Assembly (NCBI GenBank): GCA_017390585.1 | Contig: JAFPBB010000028.1 | Span: 1-46,222, forward strand | From: Tidjanibacter sp. | Lineage (GTDB): Bacteria; Bacteroidota; Bacteroidia; Bacteroidales; Rikenellaceae | Direction: 5' to 3' | DNA length: 46,222 bases | In this document: one piece after another, positions 24,781-33,774 of the stretch | How the letters are laid out: every line of letters starts with the position of its first letter | How positions within the stretch are numbered: the stretch's first letter is position 1 | Translations under genes and position numbers: made by a program | Notes under the pieces: generated by a model | The model's input: only the letters and a program-made list of their open reading frames with translations | What the model was told of the DNA's origin: nothing | Databases searched by the model: none

Positions 24781-26154
24781 ATGAAATACGACATTGTAAT
24801 TATCGGTAGTGGCCCCGGTGGTCACGTTGCCGCATTCAAGGCCGCCAAGAAAGGTAAGAAGGTGGCTGTTGTGGAGAGGGCCGAGTTGGGTGGTGTGTGC
24901 CTCAATTGGGGCTGCATCCCCACCAAGGCTATGCTCAAGAGCGCACAAGTGTACCACTATATGGAGTCGGCTGCCGCCTATGGCATCGACTTTGAAGGCA
25001 CTGTGCGTCCTTCGCTCGACAAGATTGTAGCCCGCAGTCGCGGTGTGGCCGACCAGATGAACAAAGGTATCGCATTCAGCTTCAAGAAGCTCGGTATCGA
25101 CGTTGTGGAGGGTCACGGAAAGATTGTGGCCAAGGGTGTTGTGGAGGTGACCAAGGCCGACGGCTCTGTGGAGCAGGTGGAGGCCGACCACATCATTCTT
25201 GCTACAGGCTCGCGCCCCCGCGAGATTCCCATTATGCCCGTGGATGGCAAACGTATCCTCTCTTCGCGCGAGGCACTCACGCTGGAGCAGTTGCCTGAGA
25301 GTATGATTATCGTTGGCTCTGGTGCCATCGGCTGTGAGTTTGCTTGGGTCTATGCTGCTCTGGGTGTGAAGGTTACCATCGTGGAGTATCTGCCCGCAAT
25401 GCTTCCCGTTGCCGACGAGGAGGTGAGCCGCACTCTGGAACGCTCGTTCCGCAAGATGAAAGCCACGGTGCTCACGGGTACGGCTGTGAAGGCTGTGCGC
25501 GTGCTCGAGGACGGCTGCGAGGTCGATGTGGAGGGCAAGAAGGGTGCCGACACTCTCAAGGCCGATGTGGTACTTTCGGCCGTTGGTGTTAAGTCCAATA
25601 TTGAAAACCTTGGTCTTGAGGAACTTGGTGTGGTGGTTGAGCGCGATAAGATTGTGGTCGACGACCTCTATCGTACCTCTGTGGAGGGCATCTACGCCAT
25701 TGGTGATATCACTGCGGGTCCGGCACTTGCACACGTTGCTTCGGCTGAGGCTACCGTGTGTGTGGAGGCCATCTGCGGAGAGGAGCCCCACAAGGTTGAC
25801 TACAGCACTATTCCCTCGTGTGTCTACACCACTCCTGAGGTTGCTATGGTGGGCCTCACTGAGAAACAGGCGGTGGAGCAGGGCTATGAGGTGAAGGTTG
25901 GTAAGTACCAATTTATGGCCTCGGGTAAGGCTACTGCGGCAGGTGATAGGGATGGTTTTGTGAAACTTGTCTACGATGCCAAGAGTGAGAAACTGCTTGG
26001 TGCTCACATTATTGGCGGCAGTGTTACCGAGATGCTCGGCGAGCCTACGCTGGCAAAACAGTTGGGCATCACCGCTCGCCAGATTGCCTCGACCGTACAC
26101 TCGCACCCCACAATGTACGAAGGTCTGCTGGAGGCTACCGAGGAGATTCTCTAA
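24781..26154 (+). CDS. lpdA: Dihydrolipoyl dehydrogenase
   Basis: This flavoprotein reoxidises dihydrolipoamide with NAD+ as E3 of 2-oxoacid dehydrogenases or the glycine cleavage system. The 457-aa protein has an FAD motif GSGPGGH (9-15), the redox-active disulfide GGVCLNWGC (Cys40/Cys45), a second dinucleotide motif GSGAIGCEF near 180, an FAD site YAIGDIT near 302 and the catalytic HSHPTMYE C-terminal motif. No E1, E2 or gcv gene is nearby, so the partner complex is unknown. Confidence 0.94.
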   Translation: MKYDIVIIGSGPGGHVAAFKAAKKGKKVAVVERAELGGVCLNWGCIPTKAMLKSAQVYHYMESAAAYGIDFEGTVRPSLDKIVARSRGVADQMNKGIAFSFKKLGIDVVEGHGKIVAKGVVEVTKADGSVEQVEADHIILATGSRPREIPIMPVDGKRILSSREALTLEQLPESMIIVGSGAIGCEFAWVYAALGVKVTIVEYLPAMLPVADEEVSRTLERSFRKMKATVLTGTAVKAVRVLEDGCEVDVEGKKGADTLKADVVLSAVGVKSNIENLGLEELGVVVERDKIVVDDLYRTSVEGIYAIGDITAGPALAHVASAEATVCVEAICGEEPHKVDYSTIPSCVYTTPEVAMVGLTEKQAVEQGYEVKVGKYQFMASGKATAAGDRDGFVKLVYDAKSEKLLGAHIIGGSVTEMLGEPTLAKQLGITARQIASTVHSHPTMYEGLLEATEEIL

Positions 26155-26170
26155 GAGGAGTTTCCTTGCT

Positions 26171-26214
26171 CAACAAAAATGCTCGACAATCCCGATTGTC
26201 GAGCATTTTTGTTG
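26171..26214. terminator. Very strong bidirectional terminator after lpdA
   Basis: A 20-bp perfect stem (26171-26190 with 26195-26214) has a CCCG loop. The A-rich and T-rich outer portions of the stem supply a T-run in either direction. It separates lpdA from the convergent SPOR-like gene. Confidence 0.85.
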
Positions 26215-26236
26215 GCAGGAGGGAGTATGGCACCTC

Positions 26237-27832
26237 CTATTTCTTTCCAATCTGATTGACGGTGATGGTGAGTTCCGGAGCAATCGAGCCTATCGCGGAG
26301 GCTAAAATGTGTGCTTCGCTCTCCTTTGTGAAAATGCCCACAGTATAGATTGTGGTGCCATCGTTTGTGAATTTTGAGATCTCCTTGCGGGGTGCATTAT
26401 TCTGAATTGTTGCTACAACCTCGTCGGACAGAGCACCTGCAGCACCCGAAATCTCAACGCGATACATTGATATCTTGCTGGTTGTGGGCTGACTCTTTGT
26501 GCGATCCACATAGTCGTCGCGGCGTATGCCATCACGCCACATCACCAACTCGGGTTGCTTGAATCCAAGTTTACGCAAGTATTCAAGGTCGTCCTGAGCG
26601 CTGAGCGCGGTGGGATAGAGACCTACGCAAATGTAGGTGCGTCCATCCTCGCGGCGGTCGCGGTAGAGAGGGGTGACATTGCGGAATACCTTGGTAGACG
26701 GCGGAAGGCTCGCGTAGTTGGCCACAGTGATGGAGTATAGCTCGCCCGAAGCGGGGATTTTTAGCTGTGGCAACGCGGAAACGGCTCCGTGTTTTGCTTT
26801 TTTCTGCACGCTCACACCTGCAAATTTTGCATCCGATCGTTTGGGTTGTGCCAGAGGGGCAAATAGGGTGGTGGTGAAATCGTAGTTTTCTGCCAATGTT
26901 TTGAGGGAGTCTACTCGCTCGGGCGATATCTGTTCGGCGAGATTGATCTCCATCTTGAGCGTGTGGTGGAGTTTGTGGGGATAGATAGCAAGTTCCATAT
27001 TGCTGCACTTACCCTCCATTTTCCCGTACAACATATCCTCAAGTGCCTCAATGTCCGACTCATAGCTACTCCTCATATCCATTCCTATGGAGTCAGCAAA
27101 GCCTAAGTAGGAGTTCTTCTTGCTTTCGAGAAGTCGTTCGCCCCTCGATATGATCTCCTGGGCAATCTTTTCACCTCTCGCAATAGCCTCGAGATAGGCT
27201 TTATAGTGGCCGTCGAGTTGTTTCATATTGGTGGATTTTGCGTAGCCATCCAAACTCGCAAGCGCACTCTCGTATGTTGATGCATACTCATCTACGAGAG
27301 CATTTATTTCGCTCTCGATGAGTGCATATCGCCTCGATGAAGTGGTGAATAAAGACTTGAGATTGTCGCTTATAGTCTGCTTATTTTCAGTCACTTCATC
27401 TTGCAAGTCGCCATCCAATGTGGGAGTGGAATCTTCCTCTGTAGTGGGCGACGTGGCAATGGGCTCAGGTTGTGGGGTTACGGCAGGGACATCAACATCA
27501 GCAGCAATATCAATAGAGTCTTGAAGTGGTATCTCCTCCTGCATCTTGGCATTCTTTTCTGCCTCAATTTGGGCCGAGAGTCGATTGATGGCATTGCCGA
27601 TGGCAATACTCTGTTTGTTGAGCTCATAGATTGCCACCGAAATAGAGTCGGAAGGTGTGGCTGCGTGGGCCTTGTGCAACTCGGTAAGTTGCTTGTTTAC
27701 ATTCTCTTGGCGTATGCGTAGCTGTTTGCATTGGCGCTCTGCAAAACTCTCGGAATTGCTCTGGGCAACCAGCTGCACGCAAGTTGCAACGGCAAGTGTG
27801 ATAGTCAGTATGATACGTTTTATACCCACCAT
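26237..27832 (-). CDS. Secreted coiled-coil protein with two SPOR-like C-terminal domains
   Basis: A 531-aa protein not recognised beyond its architecture. It has a signal peptide (about 1-23, ending LVAQ), a coiled coil (about 30-95), a Pro/acidic low-complexity linker (about 100-150), a helical region (about 155-320), and two similar C-terminal alpha/beta units at about 363-435 and 452-530. These resemble SPOR repeats (YSITVANYASLPP... and YRVEISGAAGAL...). SPOR domains bind denuded peptidoglycan. The start overlaps the trkH stop by 13 bp, so it belongs to that operon. The link to potassium uptake is unexplained. Confidence 0.85.
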   Translation of the reverse strand: MVGIKRIILTITLAVATCVQLVAQSNSESFAERQCKQLRIRQENVNKQLTELHKAHAATPSDSISVAIYELNKQSIAIGNAINRLSAQIEAEKNAKMQEEIPLQDSIDIAADVDVPAVTPQPEPIATSPTTEEDSTPTLDGDLQDEVTENKQTISDNLKSLFTTSSRRYALIESEINALVDEYASTYESALASLDGYAKSTNMKQLDGHYKAYLEAIARGEKIAQEIISRGERLLESKKNSYLGFADSIGMDMRSSYESDIEALEDMLYGKMEGKCSNMELAIYPHKLHHTLKMEINLAEQISPERVDSLKTLAENYDFTTTLFAPLAQPKRSDAKFAGVSVQKKAKHGAVSALPQLKIPASGELYSITVANYASLPPSTKVFRNVTPLYRDRREDGRTYICVGLYPTALSAQDDLEYLRKLGFKQPELVMWRDGIRRDDYVDRTKSQPTTSKISMYRVEISGAAGALSDEVVATIQNNAPRKEISKFTNDGTTIYTVGIFTKESEAHILASAIGSIAPELTITVNQIGKK

Positions 27833-29265
27833 TTCATTGTAAAGAAGTGAAGCAGACCGAAGATTTCAAGACGTCCGAGCAACATTTGGAGTGTGCTTAC
27901 AATCTTGACAATCACGGGCATAGATGAAAAATTATTGAGTGATCCAATCTCTCCGAATCCGGGTCCAATGTTACCCATCGATGCCACCGAAGCGGAGAAA
28001 CTTGTCATAGTGTCGAGTCCACAAGCAGCGTTGATGAGAGTGCCGCCGAGAATGAAGAGTATGTATATGACAATATATAGAATTGCGAAATTTACAATGC
28101 TCGACTCCTGAACAACCCCGTTATTCTTGATGCGAATGATGATGTTGGGGTGTTGTTGCTTGCGAATCTGCATTCTGATAACCTTGCCTGCCATCATCAC
28201 CCTATCGCTCTTCATTCCGCCTGCGGTGGAGCCGGCCATACCTCCTTGGATAGAGAAGTAGGAGAGGATGCAGATGCAGAGTGCTGGCCACACATTGGTG
28301 TCCGCTGTCGCAAATCCCGTGGAGGTTACAATTGACACGCCCTGAAATATTCCGTGACGCAATGATTCCCAGATGGTTGAATATGAGTCGTTCGACCAAA
28401 GGTTGAGACTAATGATTAGACACAACAGGAGGGTTGTAATGACGTAGAAGCGTGTATTCTCGTTGGTGAAAATGTTGTTTTTGCGGAGGGCAATAGTTGC
28501 AAAAACTACGCCCAAATGGATGCTTGCCACAAACATAAAAAAGACGGTGATGGCCTCAATCCAAACATTGTTGAAGTGGCCGATACTCGCATTTTTTGTG
28601 CTGAAGCCTCCTGTTGCAATGGTGGAAAGGGCGTGGTTTACGGCGTCGAACCATCCCATTCCGGCAATGTGGAGAGCCAGGGTGTTGGCAATGGTCATAC
28701 CGAGGTAGACGCCCATCAGAATTTTGATTATGGTTTTCGATGTGAAGCGGTAGTTGTCTCGCGCCATAGAGGAGATCTCAAGGTTGGAGACAGTCATACG
28801 GCTTCTGCCAATCATAGGCATAATCACCAGAGCAAACATCACAACGCCGACACCGCCAATCCAGTGGGTCATAGAGCGCCAGAAGAGTAATCCTTTGGGC
28901 AGTGCTTCGATGTCATTAAGAATGGAAGCGCCTGTGGTGGTGAAGCCGGAAACACTTTCAAACCAAGCATTTATGAGGCTGAACTCACCACCCCAAAGCA
29001 GGTAGGGGAAGGTGCCAACCACGCAAGATGTGAGCCAAGCACCGATAACGATTGCGTAGCTTTCCTTGGAACTGAGCGACTTGGTTTTGTCTACAAAAAT
29101 GAGGGGAAAACTACCAAGTAGGGCGGTGAAAAGAAACGATAGCAACAGAGGAACAAAGCCCGAATCGATGCCGTTGAAATAGGAAATCAGGGCCGACAAG
29201 AGCATAAATGCCGACTCAAAGAGCAGCACCATACCGATGTACCTAAATACGACCTGAAGTTTCAT
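27820..29265 (-). CDS. trkH: TrkH family potassium uptake protein
   Basis: A 481-aa integral membrane protein of the Trk/Ktr/HKT superfamily with about ten helices and four P-loop-like filter segments. Recognisable parts are VSGFTTTGAS and STIATGGFSTKN, plus VTSTGFATADT and SVASMGNIGPGFGE; each holds the selectivity-filter glycine. It imports K+ driven by an ion gradient, normally together with a cytoplasmic TrkA. No trkA is adjacent; it must be elsewhere or act without it. It lies between a HAMP-type membrane protein (10 bp upstream) and the SPOR-like gene. Confidence 0.93.
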   Translation of the reverse strand: MKLQVVFRYIGMVLLFESAFMLLSALISYFNGIDSGFVPLLLSFLFTALLGSFPLIFVDKTKSLSSKESYAIVIGAWLTSCVVGTFPYLLWGGEFSLINAWFESVSGFTTTGASILNDIEALPKGLLFWRSMTHWIGGVGVVMFALVIMPMIGRSRMTVSNLEISSMARDNYRFTSKTIIKILMGVYLGMTIANTLALHIAGMGWFDAVNHALSTIATGGFSTKNASIGHFNNVWIEAITVFFMFVASIHLGVVFATIALRKNNIFTNENTRFYVITTLLLCLIISLNLWSNDSYSTIWESLRHGIFQGVSIVTSTGFATADTNVWPALCICILSYFSIQGGMAGSTAGGMKSDRVMMAGKVIRMQIRKQQHPNIIIRIKNNGVVQESSIVNFAILYIVIYILFILGGTLINAACGLDTMTSFSASVASMGNIGPGFGEIGSLNNFSSMPVIVKIVSTLQMLLGRLEIFGLLHFFTMKWWV

Positions 29266-29275
29266 ACTATCTTCA

Positions 29276-30022
29276 CTATTGTTTGTTGATTCGACCTATC
29301 AACTCGTTGATATTCTCGTTCAATAAGGCAATTTCGCCCTCGGCATCACCTTTGGATTGGTAGGGCACTTTATTCTTGATGTAGTTATCCAAGTTGCGGC
29401 TAATTCGACGTATGGGTTTGGTGTAGTAGGTGTCTATGAAGAAATAGAACAGCAGCAGGATGCATACCGCAACAAGGAGGGTTAACACGCTGGGTGTCAC
29501 TGTTTTGTAGATGTCGCTCTCGAGTTTCGATACACGCAGGCCCACCGAACTCCTTGGCGAGGTCATATAGCTTTTGATGGCGTGGTCGAGGGTGTAGTAG
29601 GCCTCGATATAGGAGTCCATAAACCACTCTATGTCAGCAGCTTCTGTGTTGTGGGGGGAGTGGTGCTCGACAATGGAGTGGTAGTTGCTGTTGGCATTGA
29701 AAATGTCTTGGAGGTAGCTGCTGTTGGGTGAGCTCTCCATAGCCTCCATAATGGCCACATTGAACTCATAGACTCCATCGTGGTATTCGCTTGAAAGGGT
29801 GGAGTCGTTGAAGATGGCCATATTGAGAACTGCTCGGTTTTGAGTTTGCAGTGCATCGAGCATACGGGTCGCATACTCCGTGTTCTGGGTTCCCTCGGCA
29901 ATGGCTTGTTCGGCCGAGTTACTCAGTCGGTGCAGCTCAAAAATGTTGATGGCGACGGCACAAAAGAGCACTAAAAGTACTGCAATAAATCCGATGGATA
30001 TTTTTCGACGTATGGTGTTCAT
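29276..30022 (-). CDS. Membrane protein with periplasmic four-helix sensor and HAMP domain, no output domain
   Basis: A 248-aa protein. The first helix is at about 9-27, then a helical periplasmic segment (about 28-176) resembling the four-helix-bundle sensor of chemoreceptors and kinases. The second helix is at about 178-196 and a HAMP-like coil at about 198-246 (YTKPIRRISRNL...). The protein ends there: no kinase, methyl-accepting or cyclase domain follows. The stop is clear. It begins 38 bp after mtaB and ends 10 bp before trkH, so it may report periplasmic conditions to TrkH or another partner (inference). Start chosen at MNTIRRKISIG; the longer frame overlaps mtaB. Confidence 0.82.
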   Translation of the reverse strand: MNTIRRKISIGFIAVLLVLFCAVAINIFELHRLSNSAEQAIAEGTQNTEYATRMLDALQTQNRAVLNMAIFNDSTLSSEYHDGVYEFNVAIMEAMESSPNSSYLQDIFNANSNYHSIVEHHSPHNTEAADIEWFMDSYIEAYYTLDHAIKSYMTSPRSSVGLRVSKLESDIYKTVTPSVLTLLVAVCILLLFYFFIDTYYTKPIRRISRNLDNYIKNKVPYQSKGDAEGEIALLNENINELIGRINKQ

Positions 30023-30060
30023 AGCGCAGGCGGGTGTGTAAAATCGTACAAATATAGTGA

Positions 30061-31353
30061 TTATTTGATGATTTCGGCCAACATTTCGCAATTATCATCC
30101 ACCTCAATGAGTCGCACCTTTTCAGTGAGGTTGATGCGACTTGCATCGTAGGGTAGACGGACTTTGATGTAATTCTCGGTGAAGCCAACCATCCACCCTG
30201 CCTTAATTGAACTCTCCCACAGCACTTTAGCCTCGGTGCCCACATACTTGTCGTAGAAATCGCGGTGGAGCTTTTCGCAGAGTCTTTCGAGTCGTGCAGC
30301 GCGCTCGGTCTTTATGGAGTCTTGCACTTTATTTTTCATTGCCGCAGCTGGCGTGTTGGCCCTTGCGGAGTAGGGGAAAACGTGGAGGTATGCGGGTGCA
30401 AGGGCCTCCAAAAAATCGTATGTGGTTTGGAAATCCTCGTCTGTTTCGCCCGGGAAACCGGCAATGACGTCGATGCCGATGAATGCGTCGGGCATAGCCC
30501 TGCGGACAGCCTCGATGCGAGCCTTGAACATCGACGTGTTGTAGCGTCGTTTCATATCCCCGAGAATCTTGTCGCAGCCACTTTGAATGGGGATGTGAAA
30601 GTGGGGTTGAAATTTGGATGAAGTGGCGCAAATATCTATGATTTCGTCAGTTAGGAGGTTGGGCTCGATGGACGAGATGCGGTAGCGTTCGATTCCCTCG
30701 ACGCCGTCGAGCGCACGAAGAAGGTCGGCGAATGACTCGCCAGTGGTGCGCCCAAAGTCGCCCGTGTTTACGCCTGTGATAACAATCTCCTTATGACCTT
30801 GGGCTGCAATAGATTGCGCCTCCTTGACGATATCAGCAATGGGCATATTGCGGCTCGAGCCGCGAGCATTGTGGATGGTGCAATAGCTGCAGCAGTAGTC
30901 GCATCCGTCTTGAACTTTCAAGAAGGCACGAGTGCGATCGCCCGAAGAAAAGGCAGCAAAGAAGCGAGTCAACTCCTCGGTGGAACAACTTGTAACCTCT
31001 TGACGCACACCTTTTTTGCCAAGTTCCACCACCTTGCGGTAGAGGTCGCCCTTGTCGTTGTTCGAAAGCACAATGTCCACACCCTCTATGGCAGCAATCT
31101 CGTAGGGTTTGAGCTGTGCATAGCAACCCGTAACGGCAATGATCGCCTCGGGATTGAGCTTGTGGATGCGGCGTATGATGTTGCGACACTTTTTGTCGGC
31201 GTGCTCGGTTACGGAACAGCTGTTGATAACGCACACGTCGGCGTCGCGAAACTCCTCTGTGCGCTCATATCCGCCAGCGATGAACTCTCTTGCCAGGGTC
31301 GACGACTCCGAAAAGTTGAGCTTGCAGCCAAGTGTGTAGAAACAAACTTTCAT
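30061..31353 (-). CDS. mtaB: tRNA ms2t6A37 methylthiotransferase
   Basis: MtaB adds a methylthio group to t6A37 in ANN-decoding tRNAs, using a radical-SAM mechanism with two [4Fe-4S] clusters. The 430-aa protein has the N-terminal UPF0004 cysteines (in LGCKLN, NSCSVT and GCYAQ), the radical-SAM CDYCCSYC motif (CxxxCxxC, about 151-158) and a C-terminal TRAM domain. ATG 31353 (MKVCFYTLGCK) is preferred; ATG 31362 would add three residues. It heads the leftward mtaB-HAMP-trkH-SPOR run. The TcdA gene further right also acts on t6A37. Confidence 0.93.
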   Translation of the reverse strand: MKVCFYTLGCKLNFSESSTLAREFIAGGYERTEEFRDADVCVINSCSVTEHADKKCRNIIRRIHKLNPEAIIAVTGCYAQLKPYEIAAIEGVDIVLSNNDKGDLYRKVVELGKKGVRQEVTSCSTEELTRFFAAFSSGDRTRAFLKVQDGCDYCCSYCTIHNARGSSRNMPIADIVKEAQSIAAQGHKEIVITGVNTGDFGRTTGESFADLLRALDGVEGIERYRISSIEPNLLTDEIIDICATSSKFQPHFHIPIQSGCDKILGDMKRRYNTSMFKARIEAVRRAMPDAFIGIDVIAGFPGETDEDFQTTYDFLEALAPAYLHVFPYSARANTPAAAMKNKVQDSIKTERAARLERLCEKLHRDFYDKYVGTEAKVLWESSIKAGWMVGFTENYIKVRLPYDASRINLTEKVRLIEVDDNCEMLAEIIK

Positions 31354-31413
31354 TTTGTGCATATAACGTGGTTAATTTGGTGCGAAAATATGAATAATTT
31401 TGAGACTTTTGAG

Positions 31414-31422
31414 TAAATTTGC
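31414..31422 (+). promoter_or_regulatory. -7 promoter box of the metal ABC permease operon
   Basis: TAAATTTGC is an exact TAnnTTTGC located 31 bp before the ATG at 31453. On the other strand there is only a one-mismatch box (TATTTTCGC) for mtaB. Confidence 0.45.
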
Positions 31423-31452
31423 GAGCTTTTTGAAAATTTAGACCACCATATT

Positions 31453-32289
31453 ATGGAGTTTCTCAGAACAGTAGCCACATACGACTTCCTGGCCAATGCA
31501 ATGTTGGCGGCAATACTCTCCGGCATCGCTTGTGGTATAGTGGGAACCTATGTCACTTCGCGAAGAATGGTGTTCCTGAGTGGCGGCATCACCCACGCCT
31601 CCTTTGGCGGAATCGGTATTGCCTACCACTTTGGGCTCAACCCCATTGCCGGAGCTATGGTTTTTGCCATCCTTTCTGCCCTTGGCATAGAGTGGGCTGG
31701 GGCGCGAGGTAAGATTCGCGAGGATTCGGCCATCGGTATAATCTGGAGTGTGGGAATGGCGGTTGGTCTGTTGTTCATCTTTGCAACGCCTGGTTATGCA
31801 CCCAATCTTATGAGTTTTCTGTTCGGAGATATTCTCACAGTAAATGATTCAAATATAATTGCTTTGGCAGTTTTAGTTGCAGTGTTACTTGTGGTTATGG
31901 TTCTCTTTGGCAGGCAGGTGATCTATTCGGCCTTTGACCGTGAATATGCACGTAGTCAGGGGGTGCCTGCAGATGCGATTTTGGCCGTTATGACCGTGTT
32001 GACGTCCGTGGCCATTGTCCTCTCCATAAGGATTGTGGGAATCGTGTTGCTCATCTCGTTGCTGTCGATTCCTCCGGCAATAGCGGCTTGTTTTACGAAA
32101 TCCTATGTGAGGATCGCAACTCTGGCCTCGGTATTTGCAATGGCAGGAAATGTAATTGGCATCTATTTGGCCTACAAAATGAATCTCCCCGTAGGGGCAA
32201 CCACAATTATTTTGCTTGCAATAGCGCTTTTTATTGTAAAACTACTAACTTTGTCCTCCAATCGCCGACGTGGATTGGCAAAATCGTAG
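31453..32289 (+). CDS. znuB: Metal ABC transporter permease (ZnuB/MntB family)
   Basis: A 278-aa ABC-3 family permease with about eight helices and the family segment LSGGITHASFGGIGIAYHFG (about 43-62). It should form the membrane channel for zinc or manganese import. No ATPase or binding-protein gene is next to it, which is unusual as these are normally clustered, so the partners must be elsewhere. The 3' end overlaps nothing; lptF/G begins 13 bp downstream, so the two are probably cotranscribed. Confidence 0.9.
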   Translation: MEFLRTVATYDFLANAMLAAILSGIACGIVGTYVTSRRMVFLSGGITHASFGGIGIAYHFGLNPIAGAMVFAILSALGIEWAGARGKIREDSAIGIIWSVGMAVGLLFIFATPGYAPNLMSFLFGDILTVNDSNIIALAVLVAVLLVVMVLFGRQVIYSAFDREYARSQGVPADAILAVMTVLTSVAIVLSIRIVGIVLLISLLSIPPAIAACFTKSYVRIATLASVFAMAGNVIGIYLAYKMNLPVGATTIILLAIALFIVKLLTLSSNRRRGLAKS

Positions 32290-32302
32290 ACAACTGAGAG
32301 AG

Positions 32303-33760
32303 ATGAAAACCATACATAGATTTACACTCAAAGCATTCCTCGGCCCGATGGTGCTCTCGTTCTTCATCGTGATGTTTATCCTGATGATGAATTTCGTGTG
32401 GCGCTATATCGACGAACTCGTGGGTAAGGGATTGAGTTTCAGTATTATCATCGAGTTGCTTTTCTATGCAACGGCCAATATGATGCCCCTCGGCATTCCG
32501 CTTGCAACGCTCTTTGCGGGCATTATGACAATGGGTAACCTGGGAGAGCACAATGAGTTGCTGGCTATGAAGTCGGCAGGAATGTCGCTACCCCGAATCT
32601 TGACCCCGCTGATGGTTGTGGTGCTGTTTGTTGCTGTGGGCAGTTTCTTCGTGGTGAATAATTTGGTTCCGTACTCCAATAAGAAGATGATGGCCATCAT
32701 CTACGACATCCGTCAGCAGAAGGAAAATATGGAGTTTAAGGATGGCATTTTCTTCAACGGAATCGATAATATGAACATCCGAGTTGGTCATCAAGACCCT
32801 CGCACACAGCTGCTTACGGATGTGTTGATCTACGACACGCGCGACAGAAACGGCAATATGACAACCACCGTTGCCGACTCGGGGTACATCTATATGTCCG
32901 ACGACAAGAAGTTTCTGATGATCAAACTCTACAATGGCCAGACCTACGAAACCACTCGCAACTACAAGTGGAGCACGGAAAACACAGTTCGCCATCAGGT
33001 GTTTGCAGAGCAAAACGGTGCGTTGGCCATCGATGGATTCGATTTTGCGCGTACGGATATGAACCTTTTCAGCAATCACCAAACCAAGGATATTGCTGAG
33101 TTACAGGTGGATATAGACTCTTTGAGAATCGAGTCAGACCGTGGCTCGGCCAGATCGTATGAGCCTTTGCTCAAAAACTATCTGATGATTCGAGACAAAT
33201 CAGCCTTTGGCCTCTTTGATACGGTGCAAATCGACTACTCCTATAAACGCCCTGCCGACTTGATAGCAGCGCTCGACACTATGGATGTGAAAGATAAGGC
33301 AGCCATTGTTGGCAAGGCGAAGAGTAGTGCGAGGATGTCTCGAAACTCGCTCAACCGCAATGAGGATTCTGCTAAAGATTCGCTCAATAAACTCTATCGT
33401 TCTCAGGTTGAGTGGCATAGGAAGGTGTCTTTGCCCATTTGCGTGATTATTTTCTTCCTCATCGGTGCCCCGCTTGGTGCCATTATTCGCAAGGGTGGAT
33501 TGGCTATGCCTGTGGTTGTGTCGGTATTGTTCTTTGTGATATACTACATTATTAGTATTGCGGGTGAAAAAATGGCAAAAGAGGGAACCTGGGATGCCGG
33601 ATTTGGTATGTGGTTCTCCTCAATAATACTCTTCCCCATAGCTGTCTATCTCACTTATATTGCCACAAATGACTCCAATTTGTTCAATATGGATTGGTAT
33701 GTTGGTCAGTTTAATAAGTTGAAAGCTCGAATCAAAAACCTCAAGGAAGTCAAAAGGTAA
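32303..33760 (+). CDS. LptF/LptG family lipopolysaccharide export permease
   Basis: A 485-aa member of the YjgP/YjgQ family. These permeases extract LPS from the inner membrane together with the LptB ATPase. Three N-terminal helices (about 12-35, 50-75 and 97-125) and three C-terminal helices (about 385-470) flank a long periplasmic beta-jellyroll part (about 130-280) and a Bacteroidetes-type charged insertion (about 280-380). The start is ATG 32303; the frame extends 11 codons upstream into znuB. Which of LptF or LptG it is cannot be told from this sequence alone. Confidence 0.9.
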   Translation: MKTIHRFTLKAFLGPMVLSFFIVMFILMMNFVWRYIDELVGKGLSFSIIIELLFYATANMMPLGIPLATLFAGIMTMGNLGEHNELLAMKSAGMSLPRILTPLMVVVLFVAVGSFFVVNNLVPYSNKKMMAIIYDIRQQKENMEFKDGIFFNGIDNMNIRVGHQDPRTQLLTDVLIYDTRDRNGNMTTTVADSGYIYMSDDKKFLMIKLYNGQTYETTRNYKWSTENTVRHQVFAEQNGALAIDGFDFARTDMNLFSNHQTKDIAELQVDIDSLRIESDRGSARSYEPLLKNYLMIRDKSAFGLFDTVQIDYSYKRPADLIAALDTMDVKDKAAIVGKAKSSARMSRNSLNRNEDSAKDSLNKLYRSQVEWHRKVSLPICVIIFFLIGAPLGAIIRKGGLAMPVVVSVLFFVIYYIISIAGEKMAKEGTWDAGFGMWFSSIILFPIAVYLTYIATNDSNLFNMDWYVGQFNKLKARIKNLKEVKR

Positions 33761-33774
33761 AACGTGTTAGTAGT

